Positions 29,263 to 41,023 of a stretch of 64,000 nt of DNA are shown here, in pieces. Position 1 is the first letter of the stretch. Every line of letters begins with the position of its first letter. Source of the DNA: Melitaea cinxia (Eukaryota; Arthropoda; Insecta; Lepidoptera; Nymphalidae); NCBI RefSeq assembly GCF_905220565.1, contig NC_059423.1:1918001-1982000 (forward strand). The letters are read 5' to 3'. Made by a program: the position numbers and the translations under genes. A model generated the notes under the pieces. It saw nothing but the letters and a program-made list of their open reading frames with translations, was not told where the DNA came from and made no database searches.

Positions 29263-30599
29263 TTTTGGTTAATCTGTTAAATAAAAACATTTAATTAAAA
29301 AATTAGAAATAAGCAATGCATAAATAAATAAAAAAAACTTGTGTAAACAAAACTTTACAAAAAAAAAAACTGAATAGAAAATACTATTTCATAGCTGTGA
29401 TAAAAATTCTTTTAATTTGATAAATTTTATATTGTGATTTGATTAAAATATTACTGTCAAATAAAACAACAACATACAGTACAAATTGATACAATTTCAA
29501 ACTAATAAAATAAAACTTCCTTTTGTCTATTGATTATCATTCTACCTTCAAATATTATTCTTTCAATGTTTGTTAATTTTACGTGTCATATTCAAAATAT
29601 GATTTTTTATAATATTCCTAGTCATAATTACGGCACTTTCCTATAAGCATACGAGAATCTTCCAAGATAGTTGAATAACTTTGATAAAAAATATAGTAAC
29701 AGAACTTATACCTACATAAATTTGTTTTCTCCGACAAGCACAAAAATTACTTCTTACAAACACTTTCAAACACTTATCGTTTATTAATGTATATTTTGAT
29801 ACACATCTGTATAAAAATTCTTTTTTTTTTATAATTACTTTTTAATATTTTGATACAGAGGCAAAGCACTTGGCCAGCAGTTGTGCGACGAAATAATGAC
29901 ATACGTAGGTAGTTTACTATGTTGGCTAACAATCAATTTGTGTTGTCTATTTATTATTTACTAACCCTCAAGATCTACAAAAAGCCTTCAACAGACTGTT
30001 TATTGAATGAGAATTATTTACTTAGCTACACTCTTTAAGCGTTGCTACGTTTTTTATATTTTCGTCGTGCCAACTCAGAAACCATTGTGTGCTCATGCAC
30101 GACACTTTGCGGAAGATCATGCCATGATCAAATGCATAATTTACGATTCTATAAAGGACATACAGACAAACATTAATTTTATAAATATAGATTCACTGTT
30201 TAAAAAATGGTTGACTAGATAATTCCTGTCCTAGATCTCCTACTATCCATTATTTAGCAAATGATTCGACCAATGTTGTTTATATTTCGAACAGGTTAAG
30301 CGTTAAGTTAAAATAAAGGCTACGTTTTTTGAAATTTTATCTAATTATGTGTATGTGCAATTTTTTAAAATTTTGAACAAAAAAATCTTCTTTACGTACG
30401 CTTGATTTATGAGAGATGAGAGCGTTACGAAAAGTGTGATCGGGCGAGATGAACGGAGCAAAAGAGAGAGAGGTGCGAGCACACATTTTCCTTTTGTCAT
30501 AGCCATTTACGTTTCGTATATCTAAGACTCGAAGTTTTACTTCAGTCGTGTGGTCGAAAGCACACTCGTTTTACTTATTATTCCATAAAAACTTTCTAT
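29263..30599. promoter_or_regulatory. Upstream region of gene B with a candidate 5' UTR exon
   Basis: The acceptor ttaacag before 29273 shows that a non-coding exon must lie to the right. The best donor on the minus strand is ATGTAG|GTATAAGT, ending at 29712 and preceded some 80-100 bases upstream by a TTTTTATACAG box. The same arrangement is conserved in C (donor at 43764) and D (52403). Further right, 30405-30490 has a conserved GAGAGATGAGAGCGTTACG block of unknown role. The exon and promoter are inferred. Confidence 0.35.
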
Positions 30600-30606
30600 A
30601 GTGTAT

Positions 30607-33600
30607 TATTTATTTATTTTATTTATTTATTACTTCTTGCATACATATAATCAAACACTTTTACGTAGTAAAAAAAAAGAAGAAAAAAAAAACAAAAGAA
30701 CAGAAATAAAATTAAACAAAAAGTAGTTACAATGACAGCATGCAAAGGCGGTCTTATTGCTTTAAGCAATCTCTTCCAGACAACCCCAGGTAAAAGGAGA
30801 TTATGAGTAACAAAGTGCGGGATTGTGCAAAAGTAGATAAATATAAATAGAATTATAAATACATAAAAAAAAATACATACATACACTTACAGAAGAATAA
30901 GATAAACATACAAAATCATGAGAATAAATAAATTTACGTAAACCATACGTAAAAATATAGGTACACATATTAAATACTTACAACATACACAAAATACATA
31001 CATACATACATACATACATACACATACATAAATACATACACACACATACATACATAAATACATACACATACAACATAAGTACACAAATGCATATCACAAA
31101 ATAATATAAAAATAAAAATAAACATTTAAAGCGATAGGTAATGTTTGTATAAGCGATTCTTAAAAATTGATAACGAATCAGAATGACGAACGTTTCCAGG
31201 TAGGCTATTCCATAGTTTCGCAGCCTTAATCGTAAAAGAGTTTCTGTACACTTGCGATTGGGAAACAAACATCTTCAGCCGATTGTCTTTACGTGATCGA
31301 AGGTTTAGGTCAGAATTTGAGCCAAGAAATAAAAAACGTTCTTTTAAATAAGAAGGAGATAAGGGATTATAAAGAATGGAGTAAAGAAGGGAAAGCATGT
31401 GGAGATTACGGCGCAGTCTGATTGGTAGCCACTTGAGTCTTGTTCGGTATTCGGATATGTGATCAAACTTACGCAATCCATATACGAAACGTATACAATG
31501 GTTTTGAAGTCGTTCAAGTTTGTTCAGCAATTCCTCTGAAAGATCGGGATAAGAGGAGTCTGCATAGTCTAAAAGCGGTAGAAGAAGTGAATGTGCTAAT
31601 GATAATTTGGTCTTGACAGGAAGTAAACGCTTCCACCGTCGCAAACAGCCAATAGTCGCAAAAAATTTTCTGCTCATCTCATTCACCTGTGGAGCCCATG
31701 ACATAGTACTGTCAATAATAATACCAAGATTCTTTACTGAGATTCCCACAACTAAGCTAGTATTATTTATTTTAATTAAAGGTAGACTATTAATATTAAC
31801 ATTCGCGATCTGTTTTGCGCCACCTAACAAAGCCACCTGGGATTTATTGGGGTTTAACGCTATTCCAAAAGACTCACTCCACGAACTAATTTTATTCAAG
31901 TCAGAATTCAAGTCTTCGATTGCCTTGTTGATATTGTTAGCAGGGGCAGAAGTATAAACTTGCAAATCGTCAGCATATAGATGATAAGACGAGGAAAGAG
32001 ATTTGGCGACAGTGTTAATAAAGATGGAAAAAAGGAGAGGAGAAAGAACACCACCTTGTGGCACACCAGCAGTAAGTGAACAATAAGTTGAAAGGCGGTC
32101 ATTACTGCGAACACACTGTTCACGACCACGCAAATAACTGTCGAACCATTGGATGGCATCAGATGAAATATTAATGGACTTTAGGACGGCTAGAAGGATG
32201 TCAAAATCAACCGCATTAAAAGCGTTGCTGAAGTCTAGCAACGCTATGACTGTAATGCGCTTATTGTCCATATTAAGTCTTACGTCATCAGTTACCTTAA
32301 CTAGAGCTGTTACTGTACTATGGCCAGACCGGAAGCCAGACTGAAAAGGACTAAGTATATCATTTTTAATTAGAAATAGATGAAGTTGATGATACACTAT
32401 ACGTTCAAGGACTTTAGAGAGAAAAGGGAGAATAGAAATCGGTCTGAAGTGAGAAAACGAAGTTGGATTTTTAATCTTAGGGATAGGGATTATTTGAGCT
32501 TTACGCCAAGAACTAGGAAACTTATGACAGGTTAAAGAGCAATTAAAAATGTGAGATAGGATAGGAGCTATATGGTCAAGTAGTAAAATAATCATTTTTC
32601 GATTTATTCCATCGTAGCCAGCTGCATCCGATTTGACAGACAAAATGTGTTTTTTGACGTCATCTGGAGTAACTGGTTCTAACTGAAAAGAGGAAGAGAT
32701 AGTAACAGGAATAGATTTGAGGTAATTAATAGTATTCTGTTTGATATCAAGATCCATGTGCGGAACGGAAGCGAAGTGCTTATTAAGCGCATCTATATCG
32801 ACGCTAGAGGGGAGACTCTCTCGTTGACGACCGATACCTAGTGTGTTGAGAAATCGCCACACCTTAGTAGAATTACTGTTACGTATTGTTTCATTAATGT
32901 ACGTACGTTGAGCATCTCTACAAGCAGTACTGCAACGGTTGCGTAATAATTTATATTTACAGAGATTTTCTTCAGTCGGTCTTATTTTGTATTTATATTT
33001 GGCAGCATTCCGCCTCACCATCAATGACCTGATATCGTTCGTCAACCATGGTGCTGGAAGATGCTTTAGTTTTGTTGGACGAAGAGGGGTGTGCTTGTCG
33101 AACAGTTCGTACATTATTGAGTTAAAAATTTCTATTTTGCCGTCAATATTTGACTCGTCGTTAATGGTATCCCATGCGATGTTATTTAAGTCGCTCGTAA
33201 AATGATCAATATCAATATTTTTAAAACACCGACGCATAGTTATCGTTGGTCGTACTTTAGGTGGTCGTACTTTATATGACAGAAAGAGAAGGTCGTGGTA
33301 GGAGAACGCATCAGCAGAAAATTGACCGTGTGTATCAACATGCTCCACAGAGGAAGTTATCATTAGGTCTAGTTGTGATGTGGTGCAGTTAGGGAAAAAA
33401 TGAGTTGCGTTAGTGGGAAGTATGTTAAGATTAGAAATGTTAACTATACTAATAAGACGTTTAGCGCGTTGATCATTTTTTAATAAACATGTATTAAAAT
33501 CTCCCATAATTATACTGTGATCCATAACCGGAACATACTCCTCAATAAGACTCTCGAACGCCTGAAAGTAATCTATATGGAGAGAGGGACTATAGAAAAC

Positions 33601-33955
33601 GCCTAAAAGTACCCTCAAGCGCCCGAAAATAACCTCCATAAGAATATGCTCCAAAGATTCTGAGTATTGTGACGGGGATTTACTTAAAATAGTGAAAGAT
33701 ATATGGTCTCGCAAATAAATCGCCACACCACCACCACCCCTACCAGTACAGTCATTGCGAATTAAGTGAAAGTTAGGTAAACAGAAAGACTTTGAAGGTA
33801 AGCAAGGTTTTAAAAAAGTTTCAGAGACTAGGACAGCGTGAATGTTATTATTGTTAAAAGAGGAGAGGAGGTCAGGAAAATGAGAAGGAACACTTTGTGC
33901 ATTGATGTGAACAACATTGAAATTTTTAGGATAGGCAGAGAAGGCAGAATCAAGG
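30607..33955 (-). mobile_element. Jockey-like non-LTR retrotransposon, 5'-truncated, unit B copy
   Basis: A 3349-base insertion between copies of AGTGTAT (30600-30606 and 33956-33962). Unit C has the single empty site at 44687-44693. The 3' UTR holds a (TACA)n microsatellite at 30985-31080, and the element ends in a (TTTA)n-type tail at 30607. ORF1 and the 5' UTR are absent. The identical insertion is in unit D (53299-56612), so the copies descend from one event. Confidence 0.82.
30985..31080. repeat. (TACA)n-type microsatellite in the LINE 3' UTR
   Basis: Tetranucleotide TACA repeats with CACA and AATA interruptions lie just downstream of the ORF2 stop. The matching tract in unit D is at 53680-53768. 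Confidence 0.8.
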
Positions 33956-33981
33956 AGTGTATTAGAAGATATGTAAGTCAA
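31126..33981 (-). CDS. Jockey-like ORF2: endonuclease plus reverse transcriptase (951 codons, open; first codons from flanking DNA)
   Basis: The endonuclease domain starts near residue 22 (VVHINAQSVPSHF). SETFLKP, IMGDFNT and a YHDLLFL motif supply catalytic positions. The RT has LLDFSNAFNAVD (motif A), GVPQGGVLSPLLFSIF (motif B) and HLYADDLQVY (motif C). The C-terminus RLYKHYLSL fits Jockey/CR1-type LINEs. The frame is open throughout. The ATG and the codons for MTYISSN lie outside the element (33956-33981), so the present start is contributed by host sequence and the original N-terminus is lost. Whether that chimeric ORF is translated is unknown. The clade (Jockey versus CR1-like) is not settled by eye. 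Confidence 0.78.
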   Translation of the reverse strand: MTYISSNTLLDSAFSAYPKNFNVVHINAQSVPSHFPDLLSSFNNNNIHAVLVSETFLKPCLPSKSFCLPNFHLIRNDCTGRGGGGVAIYLRDHISFTILSKSPSQYSESLEHILMEVIFGRLRVLLGVFYSPSLHIDYFQAFESLIEEYVPVMDHSIIMGDFNTCLLKNDQRAKRLISIVNISNLNILPTNATHFFPNCTTSQLDLMITSSVEHVDTHGQFSADAFSYHDLLFLSYKVRPPKVRPTITMRRCFKNIDIDHFTSDLNNIAWDTINDESNIDGKIEIFNSIMYELFDKHTPLRPTKLKHLPAPWLTNDIRSLMVRRNAAKYKYKIRPTEENLCKYKLLRNRCSTACRDAQRTYINETIRNSNSTKVWRFLNTLGIGRQRESLPSSVDIDALNKHFASVPHMDLDIKQNTINYLKSIPVTISSSFQLEPVTPDDVKKHILSVKSDAAGYDGINRKMIILLLDHIAPILSHIFNCSLTCHKFPSSWRKAQIIPIPKIKNPTSFSHFRPISILPFLSKVLERIVYHQLHLFLIKNDILSPFQSGFRSGHSTVTALVKVTDDVRLNMDNKRITVIALLDFSNAFNAVDFDILLAVLKSINISSDAIQWFDSYLRGREQCVRSNDRLSTYCSLTAGVPQGGVLSPLLFSIFINTVAKSLSSSYHLYADDLQVYTSAPANNINKAIEDLNSDLNKISSWSESFGIALNPNKSQVALLGGAKQIANVNINSLPLIKINNTSLVVGISVKNLGIIIDSTMSWAPQVNEMSRKFFATIGCLRRWKRLLPVKTKLSLAHSLLLPLLDYADSSYPDLSEELLNKLERLQNHCIRFVYGLRKFDHISEYRTRLKWLPIRLRRNLHMLSLLYSILYNPLSPSYLKERFLFLGSNSDLNLRSRKDNRLKMFVSQSQVYRNSFTIKAAKLWNSLPGNVRHSDSLSIFKNRLYKHYLSL

Positions 33982-34036
33982 GCCGGTTAAGTCGTTTCCA
34001 AGTTATGGCAAACAAAGGGAAAAGGGGACTCATTTT

Positions 34037-34675
34037 TAACTGACTTCAAAAAAGGGGGAGATACTCAATTATTTTTGCATTCGTACAAATATTTATTTCC
34101 AGTCTTGGTATCTTGTGACTCTGGTGAGTCTCTCCATCGTGGCCTGGAGAGCACGTAAGCTGTCAATACCGGTTGTTATCATATACAACTGATATCAATA
34201 GTTACTCACAGTGTCAGTCAGTCAGTTCAGCATATTGCAGTCCGCTGCTAGACATAGGCCTCCCCAAGTTCGCGCCAGACAGCCCGGTTTTCCAGTATGG
34301 ACTGGATGAGGTATGTAATATGCCCACACTGGCAATCTTACGTAGATCGTCGGTCCAATGGGCCGGAGGACGTCCCAAACTGCGTTTGCCAAGACGCGGT
34401 CTCTACTCCAAGATTCGTCTGCTCCAACGGCTATCGGTCCTGCGACACAGATGACCAGCCCACTGCCACTTCAACTAGCTAATTCTGTGGGCTATATTGG
34501 TTACTTTCGTCTATCTTTGAGAGAAACCCCAAGCATAGCCCACTCACAATGTTATAGTAGGGAATAAATCCATCAACTTGCAGTGCAGCAGCGTGATGGA
34601 TTAAGCTCTGATCCTTCTCCTACATGGGGAAAGAGGCCTATGCCCAGCAGTGGGATATTACAGGCTGAAGCATAT
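34037..34675. mobile_element. Nested composite: SINE split by an RTE 3' fragment, unit B
   Basis: A GAAGTCGGT-family end (AACTGACTTCAAAAAAGGGG) at 34037 is followed by SINE body (34100-34205). An RTE 3' fragment on the minus strand (34206-34545) comes next, then the SINE tail (34553-34672). ACTCACA flanks both sides of the RTE piece, suggesting a target duplication. The same composite is at 44760-45392 and 56690-57318. Confidence 0.65.
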
Positions 34676-34794
34676 AAAGTTACAGTTACAGTAATACGTA
34701 CATTTTAAAATTAATGTTAACCATATCACATCTATAGAAATAAATAAAATTGACGTGTCTACTTATAATATTAAAATAACCGCTTTTTACTAAA

Positions 34795-35054
34795 TTCACA
34801 TGTATGTATGTATACACGGTACATATACCAAAATGACTTTTTTTATGATTTTTGTCCGTTTGTCTGCCTGCCTGTTTGTTGCGACTAATCTCTGAAATGG
34901 CTGAACCGAATTTGACGGAACTTTCACTGGGATAGCTGATGTAATAAGGAGTAACTTAGGCTACTTTTATTTTAGTTTTTATTTATTTTATAACTCTGCA
35001 AACTGAACTATAACTTGTTAAATTCCACGCGGACGAAGTCGCGGGCAAAGCTAG
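34795..35054 (+). mobile_element. Helitron-like element, unit B copy
   Basis: The plus-strand 3' end is AAGCTAG|T. Upstream, CCACGCGGACGAAGTCGCGG can form a short imperfect hairpin. The related copy at 5514-5815 is in the opposite orientation. It is shared with C/D junction sequence at 45512-45771 and D/E at 57438-57700. Confidence 0.5.
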
Positions 35055-35103
35055 TTTAAGATAAAGTTATTGTAAAAAAAACAATGTACTAAAATTAAAT
35101 GTG

Positions 35104-36510
35104 GATTTCTTGTCTAAATTTACTGAAATAATAAAAAATAAATGAAACAACACACTGACATTAAAATTGTAAAATTTTATTTTAATGATTGTACTTGTAC
35201 GTAAGGTGACAAAACATGTTTTTTGGACGACGGTACTGCGTTTATAGCATTAAATCAAAGACAGACAACGCTCACATAACGCCGTGACGTCCATCGACAT
35301 GAGTCTTACAACTATTTCAAATTATATTTCATAATATCTTAGGTACAGACGTACAGTGGACCGAGCGTAAACGGTCATGACATTTAATATAAAATCATTA
35401 TTAATTAATTATTACTTATCACTATTTTCGATATATAAAACAATAATATTTAAAAAAATCGATATTATTAATTTCATACATTCAAATGCTACAAAATAGT
35501 CGTATACTTATAGGCCATTTTAAATTTGCGGTGACGTCATATAGGTACAGTTCTAAAAACGTTTGAGGCGGGTTGCTCGACAGGGGATTATGCGCAAAAC
35601 ACGGTTTCGTCAAATTTGACAGTCAAAAACTAACTATAGGGGGACGGAATAGGGGGGGGTGGATGGGATGAAATAACCATATAATCATTAATATAAATAT
35701 TGACGATTACTCGTATATGGTTAGCCGAGAGATCTGAGGCCGAATTGTTTTTCTTTATAATAATGAATTTGCGCGTAACGTATATAGAAAGGGAGCTGGA
35801 TGGTCCGTGCCCACCCCAGTATGGTCTTTTTCCCACCCCAGGATATGGGGCTACCGTTTTAAAATTTCAGGCTGATGCCTAAGAAGTCTGTACCTGGCCC
35901 AGACCATCGCTCCCCTTAAAATAATCCTAGATACGTCGATGACTTGATGTTTATACCAGAATACAATTAGGCCATTTAAATATTAATCACAGTGACTTAC
36001 AGCGAGGTTAAATTTGACGTCGGTTGAAATTTTTTTAAATGCGTACGAGTAACCTGCCAAGTGCTTAAGTGTTAAATTATAAACTGATTTCTTTATTCAA
36101 AAAGCGGTTCGTTATCTTTCAAAACTAAACGCTTCGTTAATAAAATGAATGAATTTTTATTAATATAGGAACGAGCTATTTGTCTATAACAATAATGCAG
36201 TAATTATGATTGTGTCACAGTCAAACAAATTAAATTGTATATATAAAAATGCGTCAAACTGTGAAATTGAATTGTATTTAAAAAAATTGCTATCTATTAT
36301 AGCTAAACATACAACAACTAAATACACATGTATAAATTCATTCAATTAATTATAAAATTATTAAAAAATATTTTTTCTGTTACATAGATAATGTCTACGT
36401 ATTAAAAGCTTATCAATTCTGTCTTCTATCTCTCTCCTTTTAATGCCAACCATTTTCATTTTTTTTTCTGGTACTTATACTTTGAAGTTAAACTTAATCT
36501 TTAAAGATTA
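35104..36510. other. 3' flank of gene C, non-coding
   Basis: Nearly identical to 45833-47212 and 57750-59143. The repeated ORFs of 60-83 codons around 35630-35880 are not convincing as genes: their ends shift between units. A poly-G stretch (GGGACGGAATAGGGGGGGGT) lies at about 35640-35660. Confidence 0.5.
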
Positions 36511-39500
36511 TTAATATCTTCGTCCCATAATTTTGACGACAGGACTCTCACAGTCTCGTAAGTCGATGCCATATTCCAGCATTTTGGAGAGCTCAAATGT
36601 GGCTAACACTTCGAAGCCAGCTCGGGTGGCTGAAATTTGTGAGGACGCCGCTGTGAACGTTGAACATGTAGCTTTGATCCCGAACGTTTTGCAAATCTTC
36701 TCTCTGGAAAATAAAACAAATTTGTAAATATGCTATTAATTGAGGTAGGGATTATCTTATTCAAAATATGGAGCTGCCCGACTGGGACAGTATCTCAACC
36801 TTACAGAAAATCACTCCCAAATCATACTGTTTCTAGTTCTAGGGTCAGAAAAAAGCTTGCAATGCTCCTGCTGTTGCAGGCTTCCGTAGCTTACGGACCA
36901 GGCCACCAGGTAAACCAACCAACCACCGCTTGATGCGGTAAGATCCGCTTACCACCAGGTACCGTACGTTCAATTGTTTTACCACGAAGTCGGTCGAGTG
37001 AGGTCCGATTCTCACTAAGAACTCTGGCTACCTTACTCACAACGAACACAATACATCTTCAGAGCAGTATTATTTATCTATTATCTTCTATAAGGTAGAC
37101 GAACTTCTCCAGTCTAATTTGTAATGCTCTAAATTTGGAGCAAGATCCTGTTGTGACGTATGTCACTACTCCTATATCTAGGGCACGGACATTGAACGTG
37201 TTAAGGTGTAATCTGATAAATAAGATTGACGATAAATTTACGTAATAAAATATATAGAAAAAAGATGCATAATGTCCTTCTAGAGAATTTTCCGTTGATA
37301 TTCTCAGTTTAGATCGATTGTTATCAACAGTATCAAACAACATCACTTCGAGGAACTGAATAGCTATATCACTGAATTATGGCTGTTGCGCTGGAAGTCA
37401 AGGGGTCGATCCCGGCACATGGCATACATTTGTATTGTCCATACAGATGTTTGTCGTGGTCTGGTGTTTGTGCTTGTGTATTGAGTGTTTCCGGACCCCA
37501 ACACAGGATTTAATTCTAGCGGAGGCTGTTGAGCGTTAGGCGTTTATAATTTCTTTAAAAATATTATCACTTATAGTTTTTTCAAACTCACCGAGCTTCT
37601 AAAAGTTTCGCACCAATATTGTTCCCCCTGTGCGCCGGAAGTACGACCAGAGCACAGGAAGTCAAATAAGTATCTGTGCTGAAATATTCGTAAACGTTCA
37701 CTAATCTCTCGATGACTGCCAACGTCCTTATAATCTTTTTCACCGTTTCTCCTTGTGGCTGAAAAAATAAGATATTTATTTATCTTTGGACATTTAAGGA
37801 CTGCTGTGTAGTTATAGCAGTAAAGAATGTAGCCACCACCTCTCTCGCCAAGGATGTCGTAAGAGACGACTAAGAGATAATACAGTTCCACTACTACCTT
37901 GGGACTTAAAAAGCCGACCGATGGCGGGATAACCATCCAAATGTTCGCTTTGAAATACACAGGTCGAAGACGGGCAGCAGCGTCTTCGGTCATCAACTCG
38001 CCTGTCCAGCGTGATTACTATGGGCAAACTACAACGAGTTCATTCCATTTTTGATGCGAACTTATGGAAGCCTATGTCAATGATGATGATGGATGATTTA
38101 AGGAGCCTGTTGTTCATCACGTAGATGAACGTAGAACGCTGACCTTTAACTTTACTTCAAAGTTTCTAACACTTTGTAGAAGGTTCTTATGAAATTAAAA
38201 TTTAAGAAAATTGCGCATAAAATGATAAAATAACAAGAAAGATTAACTACTGTTTAAACTTGACTTAAATGACAGCTCTTGCGTTTCACAGTTGAGATGG
38301 GACAGCGGCTGTCGGATCAGCTGGTACTTAAATATAACAAAAAGTACTGTTAAAAACTTTCAGCACCAGTGGCAATAAATCCTTGTCGTTTTTACACACA
38401 ACCACGAGAAGATTAAAGCCAACCAAGTGCTTTGGTTTTCCATCGACTTCGGTATAACAAGCTATAGACATTTTCTGATCGATGTACTTCGACCAGTACT
38501 CTCTGGTGTTGTTTGTCGATTCGTGATCGTTGGCTAAGCCTGTAAAAAAAGGTTCCTTTCAATTCGCATAAATAAAAATTAATCTCTAAATGTATTGCTA
38601 AGCGTTCCTATACATCTAAAAAGAAACTAATGCTCAGAAATATTCCAGTAGTCAATCAAAATATAAATGTTGGTCGTGGTCTGGGCGTTTTTGTTTCTAT
38701 GTTATGTTCCGGACCTCCGACGCTGGATCTCATCCTACTGTAGCATTGAGAAGCGTTCATTATTGCATAATATATATATTAATACGTGAAGAAAAACTTT
38801 GTACACCTTTTTACGAAACTTACGCGGATATATATATATAGAGATGAAGTGCAGATGCTAATATATTTGTAAAATTATGCATTATAATTGTGTTTGCTGG
38901 CAAACGAAAAAAACCGACTTCAATTACATCGACAAGTAATACAATGTAGTTAGATGAAAAAATAGTCAAGTAAATACGCATTATCAAAGATTACTCCAAA
39001 AGTTATAATCAGATCTCGATGAAATTTAAATATGACCACATGATAAACATCGGCTTTCGATTAAATTAAAAATCATTAAAATCAATACACCCAATAAAAT
39101 GTTATGCAGACTTTCTAGAGTTTCCCTCGATTTCTCTGAGATTTAAATCACACAAACAATCACACACAATCAAAATAAGATTATTTCAACTTAACGTCTT
39201 TGATAGTTTTTAAGACAGTCTTCAACTTTCCATCGGTTTTCATCTGTATTGAAATAGACTGGCTGATTAGCGCAGTTTATATCAGTTACCTGACAACGCT
39301 ATGATGTAGTGGTGGGTGCGTCTACCATGTATGCGCTTAAACACCGGCGATTCAGGTTTAGGTTTCCGCTCGAGATGGATACGTATTTGTGCAAATATTT
39401 CTTTTCGATCTGGTTGTCTATCCTTGTGTGACTTCTCACTGTGCCTCGGAGAGCACGTTAAGCTATCGGTCCCGGTTGTTATCATAAACAGATACACCTG

Positions 39501-40598
39501 ATAGTTATTATTTAGTTACTCGTTGTAGGAAACATATCCGCCAACCAGCAGTGGAACAGAGTGGTGAATTAGGCTCTGATCCTACTCTTACACGGAGAAA
39601 GAGGCCAGCAGTGGGATGTTTCAGGCTGAATCGATCGATCGATGTCAGTTACTTTCCTGATAGATTTGATCCTAGCATTAGATCCTCGGTCAAGTCTGGG
39701 TGCAAATACATTTGTATATTTAAAGCCGATGTGCGCACATTACGGAAAGTACGTCTGGATGAATTACAATTAAGTCTTCTAAATTTTACTTTAAAAAACT
39801 TAATTCTTTTCCAGTTATTATATTTTAGGATATTGTGTACAATCGAGGAGTGTATGGATAGGTTAGGGTTATTTTTTTTTTTGTATAACGAAACTGTCGT
39901 TAAACGTTGTACTTTTTAAGTTAGATAGGTTAGGGTTAAATTACACTCCTCGATTGTACATGTTTACCATATTTTAATTTTTGTTGATTGTCACGGTTTT
40001 GAACATAACATTTCTAACTTTGACGAATCGTGAGCAAAACGGACGGTTTTTGGGATCAGAACAGAACATTGTGTAATTCCAACTAAGACGAAATTACCTA
40101 AAAGTCGATTTAAGGGCTCGTCTCTTATGAACGATTCGCACAGCAGGTCGAGGCAGGTTTCCTTGTCACCCTCATTCATATCACGAATTTGGTACCTGAA
40201 ATTAAGTTATATGGGATAAGAAATCTGTAAAAGTAGGTTTAGAAATTAACTCTAGATAGTATGCCACTTATGAGAGTGCCAAGGATTCCCTATAACTAAC
40301 GAGCAATGTTTTTTTTCGTCTACCGACGTTGTATCTCTTATTGGTGTAATTGAAGTCGGTTTTTTTTTTCGTTTGCGTGGAAACACAATAATTAAATCCT
40401 TTTTCGATCGGTTTCTTCGATCCTGAGATTAGCACTTGAAACAAACTCTTGATAGCTTTATAAGATGATGTTAAAGAAATATTATTAAATTTTCATGTGA
40501 ATCTACACTCACATTAATCCAGGAACACCGTCCTTATCTTTTCCCTGGAACCTGCTCCACACGATACCGACTGGAATATTTTCAGGTCTTGTATACAT
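36511..40598 (-). CDS. Gene C: arylalkylamine N-acetyltransferase-like (GNAT), five coding exons, variant C-terminus
   Basis: Coding exons are 40513-40598, 40098-40195, 38358-38539, 37592-37758 and 36511-36703, giving 241 residues. DEP is at 54-56 and the loop AHRGNNIG near 164-171. The first four exons are close to those of B, D and E. The second half of exon 5 is not: it reads FELSKMLEYGIDLRDCESPV and ends KIMGRRY, one codon shorter than CAKVMGKKYE in the others. The change is concentrated in about 100 bases, so it looks like a conversion tract or an older allele rather than steady drift. The weak exon 3 donor (AAA|GTTTTT) is shared. The putative 5' UTR intron of this copy contains the P-like transposon and the Helitron-like element. 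Confidence 0.8.
36769..39960. repeat. Intronic repeats of gene C shared with the other units
   Basis: Copies equivalent to those in gene B: family X pair 36769-37120, SINE head 37375-37520, RTE-derived element 37815-38090, GAAGTCGGT-family 5' part 38890-39145, SINE body 39430-39633 and the 19-base-TIR MITE 39836-39960. A GAAGTCGGT-family 3' fragment is at 40310-40385. The B-only RTE is absent: AGCATTGAGAAGCGTTCA occurs once, near 38742-38759. Confidence 0.65.
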
Positions 40599-41023
40599 TT
40601 TTGGTTAATCTGTTAAATAAAAACATTTAATTAAGAAATCAGAAATAAGCAATGCAGAAATTAAAAAAAAAGACTTATGTAAACAAAACTTTACAAAAAA
40701 AAAAACTGAATAGAAAATACTATTTCATAGCTGTGATAAAAATGATTTTAATTTAATAAATTTTATATTGTGATTTGACTAAATTATTACTGGCAAATAA
40801 ATCAATAACATACAGTACAAATTGATACAATTTTTAAACTAATAAAATGAAATTTCCTTTTGTCTACATAGATGAAGTAAAAAAAAGTAGATAATGCGCG
40901 GTCTTTGTTGTTAGTGAAGCCACAAAACTCGGCTCCTTCAAGTAAACACACACGCTCACGCACACATATGCATCAAACTACGCTCATTTTCGTCAGTATC
41001 TCACGGGGCCTCGTACAGTAATT

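Larger units (their letters stand above)
19466..35103. repeat. Tandem segmental duplication unit B (contains gene B)
   Basis: The unit begins at the landmark GATTTCTTGTCTTAATTTAT, which recurs with minor changes at 35104, 45833 and 57750. It holds a downstream flank, gene B, its upstream flank, and (shared with C and D) a SINE-RTE-Helitron-like composite. Unit-specific additions are a MITE (20909-21322) and the intact RTE (24160-27377); the Jockey LINE (30607-33955) is shared with D only. Without its insertions the unit is about 8.6 kb. Confidence 0.75.

Noticed and set aside
30007..30222. 71-codon plus ORF upstream of gene B
   Set aside because: It is interrupted or altered in the equivalent positions of units C and D, so it is not conserved as a protein.
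30887..31268. ORFs rich in Tyr, Val and Cys (MYLCCMCMYLCMYV type)
   Set aside because: Direct translation of the TACA microsatellite in the LINE 3' UTR.
35630..35882. Repeated 60-83-codon ORFs in the 3' flank of each unit
   Set aside because: Ends and frames shift between copies because of small indels, and there is no start context or homology.
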